Of a stretch of 54,711 nucleotides of DNA, positions 47,101-54,696 are shown in pieces. The notes beneath the pieces are model-generated. The model saw nothing but the letters and a program-made list of their open reading frames with translations, was not told the origin of the DNA and made no database searches. The translations under genes and the position numbers were made by a program. Every line of letters starts with the position of its first letter. Position 1 is the first letter of the stretch. The DNA comes from Bodo saltans (lineage: Eukaryota; Euglenozoa; Kinetoplastea; Eubodonida; Bodonidae), in NCBI GenBank assembly GCA_001460835.1, contig CYKH01001210.1:1-54711 (forward strand), read 5' to 3'.

Positions 47101-50100
47101 TCTCCAAGCGTACCCTGTGATCGTCGACTCCGCTCCCGAAGAGCAGATCGAGGAGGTGAAGGAAAAGATGAAGGACGATATGTTCAAGCCTGAAAGCATC
47201 AAGAAAACATCCATTGCCCTTGTTGGTGTCGCAGCGTACGTACGAGCAGTCGTAGAATACTACAAGCAGAACAAGATTATCAAGCCACTCGTCGCTCAAG
47301 CTGCGGTCGCTCAGAAGGAATACGACGTCGCTATGGCATCCCTTAAAGTCAAGAAGGAGGAGCTTCGTATTGTCGATGAAAAGCTTGCAAAGCTCACTGG
47401 CCATCTCGACCAAGTGAAGGCCGACAAGCAGTCCCTCGAGGACAAGGTCGCTGATACCGACACCAAGCTCACTCGTGCTAAGAAGCTGATCGAAGGTCTT
47501 GGCGGCGAGAAGGCACGTTACCTCCAAGAGAGTAAGCGTTTTGCGGAGGCCTACAAGTACGTTGTTGGTGATGTGGTGGTCAGCGCTGGTATTGTCGCCT
47601 ACCTCGGTCCCTTCCAGAACAAGTACCGCCAGAAGACTGTGGTCACGTGGCTCGAGATGTGCAAAGAGAAGAAGATTCTCGGAAGCAACGACTTCGTATT
47701 CGAAAAGTTCCTTGGCAATCCCATTTCCATCCAAGACTGGAAGATCCAGCAGCTGCCATCTGACAGTTTCTCCGTCGATAACGCCATCATCATGACGAAC
47801 TCATCGCGGTATCCTCTGCTGGTAGATCCCCAGCAGCAGGCCAATAAATGGATCCGTAATATGGAGGGGTCTCGCTTGGTTGTGGTTCGCCCCACCGATG
47901 ACGGGTACACGCGGAAGATTGCCGTCGCCGTGCGCGAAGGCCGACCTTGCCTTCTGGAAAATGTTCTTGAGGACGTCGACCCGATGCTCGAGAACGTGCT
48001 GCTCAAGCGCCTCGTGAAGGAGGGCACCTCGTACACTGTCATGATCGATGAAGCTGTGGAGTGGAATGCCAACTTCAAGCTCTACATCACCACAAAACTG
48101 CCCCGGCCACACTACCGTCCTGAAGTCAGCACCAAGGTAAACCTGATCAACTTCATGATTACTCCCCAAGGTCTCCAGGATCAGCTTCTCCAAGAAGTCA
48201 TGTTGAGTGAGCGTCGTGAGGTGGAGGAGAAGAAGAACAAGATGACCCTTGAGGCTGCCGAGAACAAGGCCCGCCTTAAGCAGACGGAGGACACTATTCT
48301 TGCCATTCTCTCTGCAGAAGGAAACATTCTAGATAGCGAGACTGCTATTCAAGAGCTTGACTCAGCCAAGATCCAATCCGATAAATCTGCCAAGCGTCAA
48401 GAGGAAATTGATGCCATGGAGAAGGTCAGCAACCGAACTCGTATGCAGTTCGTTCCTGCGGCACAGCATGGCGCTGCCCTGTTCTTCTGCGTCACGGAGC
48501 TTGCCAATATTGATCCCATGTATCAGTACTCCCTCCAGTTCTACATTGCTCTGTTCAAGATAGGACTACTGGAGAGCGAGAAGTGTGAGGAGGTAGAGGA
48601 GCGTATCCAAAACATCCGGTCAACCTTCCAATCATCGCTCTACGTCAAGATTTGCCGATCTCTGTTCGCAAAGGATCAACTCCTCTTCTCGTTTATTATG
48701 TGTCTGAAACTGTTTGACGTGGACCCTGCTGAGGTGCGTTGGTTGCTCATGGGTGGTTTCGAACAAGATAAGGGGCTCACCGCTAACCCATTCCCCTTCC
48801 TCCCTGACCTTGCGTGGAAATACGCTTGGAGAGCGAGCACGCAGCTGGCCAACTTCAAGGGCTTCACCGACGTCCTCGCGCAGAATGAAGATTGGGTGCG
48901 GGATTTCTACGAGTCTACGGAGCCGCTGTCTATCCAAACCCCGCCTGCCATGGAGAAGTACAAGGACCTTCAATGGCTTATTGTCGTTCGCTGCCTTCGT
49001 ACCGATAAAATTGTCCCTGCCGTGACAAGCTTCGTGCAGGGGAAGTTGGGCAACTTCTACGTTGAGCCACCATTCGTCAATTTGGAAAACATTGTCGAAG
49101 AGATCCCAGATCCAACCACAGCAGTCATCTTCGTGCTTTCCCCTGGTGCGGATCCCAACGCGGAACTCGATCGTGTCGCAGAGATCAAAGGCATGCTCGG
49201 CAAGAAGCTGTTCAAGCTGTCTTTGGGTCAAGGCCAAGATGTTCCAGCTCGCGAGCTTATCGACGATGGCAAGCGTCAAGGCAACTGGGTCCTGCTGCAA
49301 AATTGCCACTTGTACAAAGATTTCATGCCAGATCTCGCTCGCATCATTGAGGACTACTCTCGTGATGCTGTGAAGGAGTCCGTTCATCGTGATTTCCGGC
49401 TGTGGCTTACGTCGCTTCCGAGTGAGGACTTCCCCGTGGCTATCTTGCAGAACGGCGTGAAGTTGGTGCAAGAGCCACCGAAGGGTCTCAAGGCTAACCT
49501 TCAACGTTCGTACCTCTCTGACCCGATCGCCGACGCAAAGTTCTTCTACTCTTGCAACAAGCCAGAACCTTGGCGCAAGATGCTATTCGGCCTTTGCTTC
49601 TTCCACTCTTTAGTGCAAGAACGAAGAAAATTCGGTCCCCTCGGTTGGAACAGGCCGTATGAATTCAACGACACGGACATGCGTATCAGCGTGCGCCAGC
49701 TTCACATGTTTATCAACGACAACGCAGAAGTCCCTTACGAAGCCCTCACGTACCTGACAGGTCACTGTAACTACGGCGGGCGTGTGACGGATGACTGGGA
49801 TCGCCGATGCCTCATGGCAACACTCGCCGTGTTCTTCTCAAGCACCATTTTGGAGGACGACTACCTCTTCTCTAACGACACGCCCGAGTACTTCGCGCCC
49901 CCACACGGGGAGCATGAGTCGTACGTGACTTACATCCAAGGGCTTCCCATGGATCAGAAGCCTGGCATCTTCGGTCTGCACAGCAACGCTGACATTACCA
50001 AGGATGATCGTGACGCCAGATTACTGATGGACGCCACACTGGCGACCCAGCCCCGTGAATCCTCAGGGGGCGGTGGTAGTGCGCTGGATCCCAAAGCCAT

Positions 50101-50938
50101 CGTTCTGCAAATCGCCAAGGAGGTTCACGCGAAGCTGCCGAAGCTCTTCGACACAGAAGACATTCAAGCCAAGTACCCCATTCTCTACAATCAGTCCATG
50201 AACACAGTTCTCTTACAAGAGTGCATCCGTTACAATCGTCTGCTTGCGATCGTCCGCAAGTCCCTCTCGGAGGTGCAGCGCGCCATTAAGGGTGAGGTTG
50301 TCATGAGCAACGACCTTGAGCAAGTGTTCAACGCCATTTATGATTCAAAGATTCCTGATGGATGGAGAAAACGCTCGTACCCGTCCTTGAAGCCTTTTGG
50401 TTCCTACATCAACGACCTTCTCGATCGACTCAACTTCCTCCAGAAGTGGATTGACAATGGCCCACCACCGACGTTCTGGCTCAGTGGTTTCTTCTTCACT
50501 CAGTCATTCTTGACGGGTGTCATGCAAAACTATGCCCGTAAGAAGCACATTGAGATCGATAAATTGGTGTGGAACTTCACTGTCATGCATGAGCCTGACT
50601 ATGACACTGCACCTGAGGACGGTTGCTTGATTCATGGTTTCTACCTTGAGGGCGCAGGCTGGGATCACGAAAACAAGCGCCTGTGTGAGTCGAAGCCGAA
50701 GGAATTGTTTGTCAAGTTCCCCATTCTCCTTCTCACCCCTTGCCGCCCAGAGGAAGTGGACACATCACCGTCGTATGCATGCCCTGCGTACAAGACCACA
50801 GATCGCAGAGGTGTGTTGTCCACGACGGGCCACTCCACCAACTTCATCATGGTCATGACCCTCCCAAGACATCCAGCAGATTCTGAGAACCACTGGGTGA
50901 TGCGTGGAACAGCCCTTTTCACGTCATTGGAGTTCTAA
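38126..50938 (+). CDS. Axonemal inner-arm dynein heavy chain, DNAH1-like
   Basis: A 4270-residue motor, close to human DNAH1 in length. The N-terminal region near 215-320 has AWIELGTECGG, WVKRLNLIFEEEDELMW and ERVAQAEELR, a block I associate with DNAH1. The linker precedes six AAA modules. P-loops are GPAGTGKT at 1596 (AAA1, hydrolytic), GLSFGGKT at 1877 (AAA2), GDTGTGKT at 2229 (AAA3) and GVGGSGRHS at 2580 (AAA4, with the usual Arg). The stalk coiled coils lie at about 2815-2910 and 3066-3130 around the microtubule-binding tip. The chain ends HWVMRGTALFTSLEF. It drives flagellar bending as a single-headed inner-arm dynein. Codons are strongly GC-ending. The frame opens at a GTG at 38009; the ATG at 38126 is preferred. 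Confidence 0.95.
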   Translation: MSGERTIKDLVEVVPEALLEGKTEKEKFEISRGFRALARLKEQEAGLTTQAYLKSAPAEQKIPKPQRRIPQTGHSKSIVKVNVPKALVNLRRDKSAVITTSSGLSPKRLARDEFGTVHIDPRSDLATVEMKGSIKNASPSERIALLYTPTANVRTTGRNDVMCAYEYQISYRNVDVPPPPQDEASKASGAGVAGKDPALSHFLPLDEFDNLEFELHAPQAWIELGTECGGTPARSKYHTESDGDVWTACRVTSYDETTNAFRITWNHNGKQKWVKRLNLIFEEEDELMWQERVAQAEELRQVAETNIRLHLYVESIDDNVITPVDEDQVDRILGLVAGEFPLHHLHVVEECIAEMRHMYSVGLKKAVHNYHFRNPVEQKRLGPLCLPAPDADPIHSLNRLLGTIDTPSPNFLGARTYVGENLFTTHALLYDTLLAINVRWRQFENGLLCDTKLKGIALPCELHIFEDSQNKCGSFVSERLREDWSSNVNTTIQNDLDTHFNFYEESMERFVESRMFRFFRMVNIAMSSQLRQLLVATITSYTDFLQRYKVVFPEGFDQQADIVEELGTDTKEREYWEQKAADILERRAKEKALREAAKPQERKKKKPVAEVNPDNDESVRPAGEEGAPEEPSALEFPFVRNEIPYSRCIVDKTQNPNGLRPLFVIRLISNGDSVMFSPLLEEVEDKVKGVFDNFFTYSDNIKGIGDQLFPLLALPPVILKPLDQQEVTVVACKEAIHEVIASNMEGPLQLQRMYQPFEYILKTEIDELVESFTTRKPAPTLDDFDVTLERLRRDMERIRSRTLNEVKFELIRVECEGVKNSLLGKAYNIMRSIMDLLAQQLADDTQTVSAGYKNIFTRVGFEPTTPEELQELKNFIDTVPDQMTKLTEMFQRITEGNDIFLKYKYLTQYDDFVGYWDAFEWPRKVQQQLEDSEFRLKEYRNTFQTELRENCEQLSEDINTLAAQVETFSRVGDDARADEYYEHAKMLDKKLKQYQADIIKYNSREQLFGLPTTQWAHIKEIKTAFEPYYHLWEVASNFNAESERWQSALITALTPKDIDNQVTEWSKKMAVVSKKIKEEAPAEVVRKVRENIERFKPLIPLIYALRSNLQASHWKNIFQICGVDQGKGQQQPGSEVKPLNEYIKMGMLDHIIQIESIATTAKKTFELESELTGMENEWKKLCFEMEPYLDTFKLKASEIMQQVLDENILKTQSILSKPILRQAQNVQTRAFLWAKQLDNIQNTLDEWFKCQNTWAYLEPIFSSADIARSLPHEKGMFTVIDEAWHKIMDVTRQTPQVIARCQDETLLKTLSESNINLEHILRKLQQFLETKRMSFPRFYFISNEELLQILSNSKDPYLVQPYLAKCFEGIKRIHFQDSLDITAMESPEGEVVQFCKKVNPTDHNNMVELWLGAVEEVMAESIRDHLRRSREDYPNRKRTEFIRHWPGQIVIAICSVYWTMEATEAMVSDATGLQGYAEKCTAQLDDLILLVRDRDLKHVERCTLEALVVIEVHARDIIIELADKGIDNPNAFDWLAQLRYYWEDGNLDVRQINASLRYGYEYLGNTGRLVITQLTDRCYRTLMGALHLNYGGAPEGPAGTGKTETTKDLAKALGKYCVVYNCSDQITSKDMAKLFKGLSQSGSWGCFDEFNRIEVQVLSVIAQQVATIQDAIALKKTEFIFEGAQIRLKHGTAVFITMNPGYAGRAELPDNLKALFRPVAMMVPNYAMIGQIQLYSYGFLIGKVLAEKIVATYRLCSEQLSSQDHYDYGMRAVKAVLTAAGRLKRQYPDEDEMILMLRSIQDVNLPKFLAQDVELFKGIISDLFPGVTLPAPDYGAMRKALSTVCDEMNLQLTEYFDLKVFQTYEMIVVRHGMMLVGLSFGGKTKVLQSLSKALGLMKLQKLEEKTRLITMNPKAITMGQLYGKVDQSGEWNDGVLSNAFRSAGVDTTPDRKWLVLDGPVDAVWIENMNTVLDDNKKLCLQNGDIIPMSKSMNMIFEVQDLSHASPATVSRCGMVYVEPDTLGWQCLMDSYLNTVPEFVTSNETYMTCLKGLIEHFMQPMLEVVRKNTATAIPQGGSVSVASFIKLFNTFIKEFDFSETGPREYEDKDVIARLEGWFLFSLTWSVGGCLYNKDRITFNTHLVDLINTVANKDGFKITLPLPENKRTFYDVCFEWTKECRFVDWLDTIPDFHIPEGSEYQEIIVPTADTAKYTYLVNTFIANMCPALLVGDTGTGKTIMMKAILTLLPKETYPLNMIQFSAQTSANDAQKMLDNRCEKRRKGVYGPPIAKKMMVFIDDVNMPQLEEYGAQPPIELLRQFLDHGGWYNHTKDNVDFREVVDLLFLCAMGPPGGGRNPITQRFTRHFNSIAVPSFDESTLKKIFGTLMDWILTRGFNAGLRSLSLGIVSATVEVYETLVERLKPTPEKSHYTFNLRDVSKVFQGISMVNPNRIQDQRKLYMLWTHEVFRAFADRFIDRKDTEWFINELDPLMQKHFKMGYRSVVPTDEPTLFTDFMNEQGLYEEVEDIAEARKMLEDKLDLFNSSPAVRAGRMDLVVFNYVIEHVARICRVLKQPSGNVLLVGVGGSGRHSCTRLAAYLQEYEYLTVTMTKDYKRSDFHDDIRQILLKTGQNGFPVAFTLADTQITDETFLEDVSNLLNTGEVPGIWDSKQDKDTLENAAASLREVAKELGRPDSAESFLQLFVERCKKYLHIVLCFSPVGKTLRDRLRKFPSLVNCTTIDWFREWPEEGLRNVATRFLDDLDLTPDLRVSIRECFVKYHTQVRELGVQYLEEARQNTYVTPTSYLELLGTFSALLEKKRNELTKMRQRYDGGLDQLRKTEESVEVMKQELALMQPELVKKQKITDDLIVEVEKESKIAEAQRALVAVDEAAANETAAAAKKIKDVSQAQVDEAQPLVEQAEKAVQDLDPKQLQEVKALKAPPQGVKFVIEVVMTLLGGTYKPKPQRDPQTGKTFLPYWDHAKSVLLTGEFKNILLQAYPVIVDSAPEEQIEEVKEKMKDDMFKPESIKKTSIALVGVAAYVRAVVEYYKQNKIIKPLVAQAAVAQKEYDVAMASLKVKKEELRIVDEKLAKLTGHLDQVKADKQSLEDKVADTDTKLTRAKKLIEGLGGEKARYLQESKRFAEAYKYVVGDVVVSAGIVAYLGPFQNKYRQKTVVTWLEMCKEKKILGSNDFVFEKFLGNPISIQDWKIQQLPSDSFSVDNAIIMTNSSRYPLLVDPQQQANKWIRNMEGSRLVVVRPTDDGYTRKIAVAVREGRPCLLENVLEDVDPMLENVLLKRLVKEGTSYTVMIDEAVEWNANFKLYITTKLPRPHYRPEVSTKVNLINFMITPQGLQDQLLQEVMLSERREVEEKKNKMTLEAAENKARLKQTEDTILAILSAEGNILDSETAIQELDSAKIQSDKSAKRQEEIDAMEKVSNRTRMQFVPAAQHGAALFFCVTELANIDPMYQYSLQFYIALFKIGLLESEKCEEVEERIQNIRSTFQSSLYVKICRSLFAKDQLLFSFIMCLKLFDVDPAEVRWLLMGGFEQDKGLTANPFPFLPDLAWKYAWRASTQLANFKGFTDVLAQNEDWVRDFYESTEPLSIQTPPAMEKYKDLQWLIVVRCLRTDKIVPAVTSFVQGKLGNFYVEPPFVNLENIVEEIPDPTTAVIFVLSPGADPNAELDRVAEIKGMLGKKLFKLSLGQGQDVPARELIDDGKRQGNWVLLQNCHLYKDFMPDLARIIEDYSRDAVKESVHRDFRLWLTSLPSEDFPVAILQNGVKLVQEPPKGLKANLQRSYLSDPIADAKFFYSCNKPEPWRKMLFGLCFFHSLVQERRKFGPLGWNRPYEFNDTDMRISVRQLHMFINDNAEVPYEALTYLTGHCNYGGRVTDDWDRRCLMATLAVFFSSTILEDDYLFSNDTPEYFAPPHGEHESYVTYIQGLPMDQKPGIFGLHSNADITKDDRDARLLMDATLATQPRESSGGGGSALDPKAIVLQIAKEVHAKLPKLFDTEDIQAKYPILYNQSMNTVLLQECIRYNRLLAIVRKSLSEVQRAIKGEVVMSNDLEQVFNAIYDSKIPDGWRKRSYPSLKPFGSYINDLLDRLNFLQKWIDNGPPPTFWLSGFFFTQSFLTGVMQNYARKKHIEIDKLVWNFTVMHEPDYDTAPEDGCLIHGFYLEGAGWDHENKRLCESKPKELFVKFPILLLTPCRPEEVDTSPSYACPAYKTTDRRGVLSTTGHSTNFIMVMTLPRHPADSENHWVMRGTALFTSLEF

Positions 50939-51470
50939 GAATGATTTCAAAGAAGAGGGGGAAAACGAAATAGGAACCCCGCATGAGAATGAAAACGAGA
51001 GACGAAAATCTCGAGTGATGCCGAGAGTACAATTTGTAGAGATCACACGCATCACAAAAAACAGTGAAGAAAACGCTGTCATAGAAGAACCTCCTTTCTC
51101 CTATCTTCCCCTCCACTCATTCTTCCCTCTATCTCCCCTCCTCCTCGTTGTTTGTAGGTGTACTCAGCTGTCAAAGACCTCTCCCAGTCTTCGCGAGTGA
51201 AAAGCACTACTTCAAAGAAAGAAAAGCACACACGAGAGCAATTCAGAAAACAACAAACAAACACACAACAAAGCACAACAACCTAATTCGCAAGAGACTA
51301 TCGACACAATTTGCGTCCCCAAACATGTACACCAATGCACCACACAAAATGAAAAGTTAAAGTGAACGCTGAGTTGATCCTCTCGGTGCTACTTTTTTCT
51401 TTCCTCTAAAGCCTCGTTTTTTTTGAGCCAGAAAAAAAGTGGCACTGATAAATTCAATGTTGATGAACTG
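50939..51470. other. Spacer after the dynein gene
   Basis: An A/G-rich first half (GAAGAGGGGGAAAACG near 50951) gives way to a C/T-rich block at 51090-51150, then an A-rich block (AAACAACAAACAAACACACAAC near 51247), then ACTTTTTTCTTTCCTCTAAAG at 51391-51411. The last is the likely splice acceptor for the next gene. No gene is visible. Confidence 0.55.
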
Positions 51471-52526
51471 ATGAAAACTTCCACGTTCCTTCGCAGCGCG
51501 CTTATTTCCACTGTTTCATCGGATCTTCAACCTGGAGTTCGGCTCATTGATGTGGCCCCTTGCTTGGTGGGTGCTGCGTGGATGAAGAAACAACAACGGT
51601 TAGCGACACCAATGGATGGAGCTCTGCCACCAGCTGCATCGCCTCTACCTGGTGCCCAACAAGACTTTTTGATGAAGATTTCAAAGGAGACCCTTACGTG
51701 GAGCGGGGCCACGCACGTCTGCCTGCCGCCGCCAGGTGCGCTGTCCTTTAAAGGAATGGATCCGCTTCAAGGCTGCGGTACTGGGGTGCACGTTGCGTCG
51801 ACGACGCCCACGGCTCACAGCGGCGTCGTTCTCGTAGACTATCCCCTTTCCGAGATCGGCTCTGACTATTTCTATGGTTGTCGTGCCATTGCTGATGCTC
51901 AACGGCAACGTGACGATTTCATGCACGATGCACTCCACTGCTCGCCCACAGAGATGGAGGTGACGGCGTGGTTGCGATCATCCCTTGGATGCCGGTATGA
52001 GGGCCCTCACATACAATCTCTGAAGGTCGCTGAGGAGGTGTGCCGACTGTTGTCTCTTGGATGCCATCAGGTGATTCTGGAAGAAGGCATCGCTGGCTCA
52101 ACGCCTCGATGGCTAGAGGTGGTACTGAAAACGATTTTTGCTGTTGGTGGGTCGGCGAGCCAACTGGGCCTCAGCATGTCAAACAGCAGTTCGCTGTCGC
52201 AGTCTGTTGTCCATTGTGCCCTGGCGCACGGGCTCACGACGTTCGTAGGGTCGTCGGTAATTCCAACGGCCGGGAATATCGACTTCCCCAACACCATTCC
52301 TGTGTTATCCCCGATTCTAGACGAACACTCCACTCACGTCCCGAAGGTGAGCGGGGCATCGATGGCGGAGCCTCGTATTGGTATGGCAGCCTTGCTGGAG
52401 GCCGCCCTTGGGTATCAGGAGCAGGTCAGTGGCACGCCCCTCACAGATACTGAAGTTGAAACGTTACAGCAGTCTGTTGAGTTTTGCAACGCTATGAGCA
52501 CACATGTGGCCAAGCTTGCCCTTTGA
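51471..52526 (+). CDS. HMG-CoA-lyase-like TIM-barrel protein lacking catalytic residues
   Basis: A 351-residue protein whose layout resembles HMG-CoA lyase (DRE-TIM family). VRLIDVAPCLVGAAW (23-37) aligns with the lyase strand that normally carries the catalytic Arg-Asp; here those positions read Cys-Leu. GCHQVILEEGIAGSTP matches the D-T-x-G-x-x-x-P strand with Glu for Asp. The metal-ligand H-x-H of the lyase strand is SMSN at 235-238. The glycine-rich Cys loop is replaced by VGSSVIPTAGN. The final helices (VEFCNAMSTHVAKLA) fit the lyase ending. The protein therefore probably lacks lyase activity and may be structural or regulatory. An open frame from a TTG at 51423 is ignored; the first ATG is 51471, after AGs at 51410-51411 and 51430-51431. 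Confidence 0.65.
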   Translation: MKTSTFLRSALISTVSSDLQPGVRLIDVAPCLVGAAWMKKQQRLATPMDGALPPAASPLPGAQQDFLMKISKETLTWSGATHVCLPPPGALSFKGMDPLQGCGTGVHVASTTPTAHSGVVLVDYPLSEIGSDYFYGCRAIADAQRQRDDFMHDALHCSPTEMEVTAWLRSSLGCRYEGPHIQSLKVAEEVCRLLSLGCHQVILEEGIAGSTPRWLEVVLKTIFAVGGSASQLGLSMSNSSSLSQSVVHCALAHGLTTFVGSSVIPTAGNIDFPNTIPVLSPILDEHSTHVPKVSGASMAEPRIGMAALLEAALGYQEQVSGTPLTDTEVETLQQSVEFCNAMSTHVAKLAL

Positions 52527-52651
52527 ATACATCTTACATAAAAATGAGCAAGTTGAAAACCTAAACTATCATAAACAATTCATCCCTTCGCTTTTACATT
52601 TCAAAAACTTCAACAAAAAGAACCTTTAGAACTCGTTGCACACATACACAT

Positions 52652-53059
52652 ATGCGCCGTGTATGCGTCTTAACGTCGACGGCAACCGTTGCCGTCGCTG
52701 CTCGAACCATCATTCCAGGTAAGGGTATCGTGGAGAATCGAATTAGCCGCCACTACTACAACAAAACTGTGGAGGAGCTCAAGTCCGAAATGGCTGTCAA
52801 GGAAGCGAAGCACAAGCACCCCAGCCCGCAGAATAAGAAGGAGGCACTAGCTCACCTGACTCGTCAATGCGACCATGAGTACGTGGCAGACTTCCAACGT
52901 GCCGCTAACGATATGATGGCGGTGTACTCGGATCCAATCGCCTACTCGCATGACATGGCCTACCACTACCACCGCATCACGAAGGTCATGCGCCCATCCA
53001 AGTCGAATTGTGAGGATAGCAACGATTCTCTTGAAATCGTCAAGCTGCATCCCAAGTAA
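52652..53059 (+). CDS. Small predicted mitochondrial protein, unknown
   Basis: A 135-residue protein that I do not recognise. It starts MRRVCVLTSTATVAVAARTI, a presequence-like stretch with Arg, Ser, Thr and no acids. The mature part is hydrophilic and helical, with HYYNKTVEELKSEMAVKEAK, DHEYVADFQRAANDMM and a His/Tyr-rich segment SHDMAYHYHRITKVM. No membrane span is visible. The His/Tyr pattern and size resemble lineage-specific mitochondrial complex subunits of euglenozoans, but this is only an impression. A predicted splice AG is at 52628-52629 after AACCTTT. The gene is the last intact one in the window. Confidence 0.65.
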   Translation: MRRVCVLTSTATVAVAARTIIPGKGIVENRISRHYYNKTVEELKSEMAVKEAKHKHPSPQNKKEALAHLTRQCDHEYVADFQRAANDMMAVYSDPIAYSHDMAYHYHRITKVMRPSKSNCEDSNDSLEIVKLHPK

Positions 53060-53610
53060 AAGCAGAACAAACACTCCAACTTGACACAGATGCGTCACAG
53101 GGCTTCTTTTGTCTTTTTATTTTTGTGCTATCTGGGATTTTGGTCATTTACACTCTTTCCTCTTTATTTGTTTCTTTCCTTCTCCCACCAACAAGTACCC
53201 CCAATCTCCCCCTTGCGCCTTTTCCACACCGTGGTTGTTGTCAACTCCAAAGAAACGAAACTTTGCACTGTAACTCGAGCCTGATTTAACGCTCGGACGA
53301 CAACCTCTTCTTGTTCTATCTTCCTGCACGAGGACACAATGCACACAATAACGAGGCGCAGGACAATGGAGAAACGCCGCTGTTGGCGTTGCGGCGTCGC
53401 GTGGTCACGTGGAGGTGTCGATGCACTCATCGGTATTGTGGATACTGTGAGCGGCGAATGCTCATTTTAGTCAATGGAAGAGCAAGGAGTCGCGTGATAC
53501 AGAATGCGAGCTGTCCATTAGATTCGCGTCGCACTATTTTTCACACACTTTTTCACGTCGACCAGGCAGCTTGAACTCATGTTGTTCGACCCGCGCCGAA
53601 AGCGATGATG
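53060..53610. other. Region with gene-fragment-like short frames
   Basis: T/C-rich sequence at 53100-53200 is followed by short coding-like pieces. A pyrimidine tract (53301-53326), an AG at 53331-53332 and an ATG at 53339 lead into a 43-codon frame (MHTITRRRTM..., with CWRC) that ends at 53470. A second short frame ends at 53606 with RQLELMLFDPRRKR and TGA, like a protein C-terminus. Neither is a convincing gene; together they may be remains of one. Confidence 0.35.
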
Positions 53611-53835
53611 GCTGAACTTTCTTTAACTTCTGGGCCCCTTTTTTGTGATGTCTCATTCTCCGTAAATGTTTCTCCGTCAGCGCAGTAGTCACTTTGCTTG
53701 CAGTGCGCACAGTACCTCCGTCAGCAAACCACTAATTTGCGCGCAATAAACAACGAACAAGGTAGAAAGACAGAGCTTACCAACCGTGTGAGAGTGGAGG
53801 TTCAAGAACAAGTTCTTGTTCTGCTTGACATTGAG
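53611..53835. repeat. Direct-repeat element, copy A
   Basis: Contains a T-tailed motif (GCTGAACTTTCTTTAACTTC then TGGGCCCCTTTTTT) and a block of about 169 bp beginning TGTTTCTCCGTCAGCGCAG at 53667. The block includes CAGTACCTCCGTCAGCAAAC, GTGTGAGAGTGGAGG and the inverted repeat AGAACAAG-TT-CTTGTTCT at 53805-53822. It matches copy B 827 bp downstream with scattered substitutions and small indels. Confidence 0.75.
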
Positions 53836-54047
53836 ATGACAATTGGGCTGAGCACCTTTGGCACAGACACTGGTTCGATGCTGGAGGCGCAACATCTATT
53901 GACGTCGCTTCCCCAACCGCGTCGTAGTTGCGGCATGCGCTGCTGAATGTGTTGTCAAGGCTGTAGGTCAAGTCAATCGATTCACATCACTCAGCTTTTA
54001 CTCAAGCATCCTGTGTGTGGGAGACCCCATCGGTCACGATCCCGCTG

Positions 54048-54353
54048 ATGATTTGGGCTTCACACCCGGTGGAGAAGAACACGACGTGCCCGACACCATA
54101 CGCGCTGCTGCTTACGAAGGTTCCCGAGAAGGAGGACACAACATCAACGGAGACAGCAACTGCCAAACAACTAAAAGAGGAGAAGGCAACGATGGAACTG
54201 CTGCGCATTGCTCACAGGTTGCTCTACTATATAAACGGATATTCAAGGGATGGAGGTGAACAGGCGTACATCAAGGAGCTGTGGGAGACGGACGGCGCTC
54301 CGGACAACGTCCAAGTGACGTGGCCAGAAGAATTCGATCGTCCGAATGTGTAG
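54048..54353 (+). pseudogene. Decayed or very short gene between repeat copies
   Basis: An open frame of 101 codons from the ATG at 54048 ends EEFDRPNV-TAG. Its last 60 codons (ATMELLRIAHRLLYYING, then YIKELWETDG) look coding. Just upstream a different frame also looks coding (VAACAAECVVKAVGQVNRF from about 53928, running to near 54180), and a third frame carries GLSTFGTDTGSMLEAQHLL near 53847-53903. Three successive coding-like frames suggest one gene broken by frameshifts. I do not recognise the family. The flanking direct repeats may be UTR copies of a tandem gene family. Confidence 0.35.
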
Positions 54354-54493
54354 CTCGTTCCATGCTGAACACCGGTCCTTGTACAACGTGAACCGCAACT
54401 GCAATTGTTCTGTCCTTTCGACTTTCGAAAGTAGAGAAGCACCTGTTTGACAGCAATATTTCATGAGTTGTTATTTTACTGTGAGTCTTTGCA

Positions 54494-54696
54494 TGTTTCT
54501 CCATCAGCACAGCAGTCACTTCGCCCGCAATGGGCACAGTATCTCCATCAGCAAACCACTACTCTGCGCGCAACAAACAGAACTTAAAGGTTACCTATCA
54601 ACCGCGGCTGGCCGTGTGAGAGTGGAAGCTTCAAGACAAGCTCTTGTTCCAACCGTCGAGCTCATGACGACTAAACTTCCATAACCTTCGTTGGGC
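54494..54696. repeat. Direct-repeat element, copy B
   Basis: Begins TGTTTCTCCATCAGCACAGC and carries the same order of blocks as copy A (CAGTATCTCCATCAGCAAAC, GTGTGAGAGTGGAAG). The T-tailed motif here follows the block (GACTAAACTTCCATAACC, then TTCGTTGGGC), whereas in copy A it precedes it. This suggests a repeating unit that continues beyond the window. Confidence 0.75.

Noticed and set aside
53311-53574. An 87-codon open frame
   Set aside because: It starts at a non-ATG codon within a pyrimidine tract, and its composition is not protein-like. The nearby ATG at 53339 is noted as a possible fragment instead.
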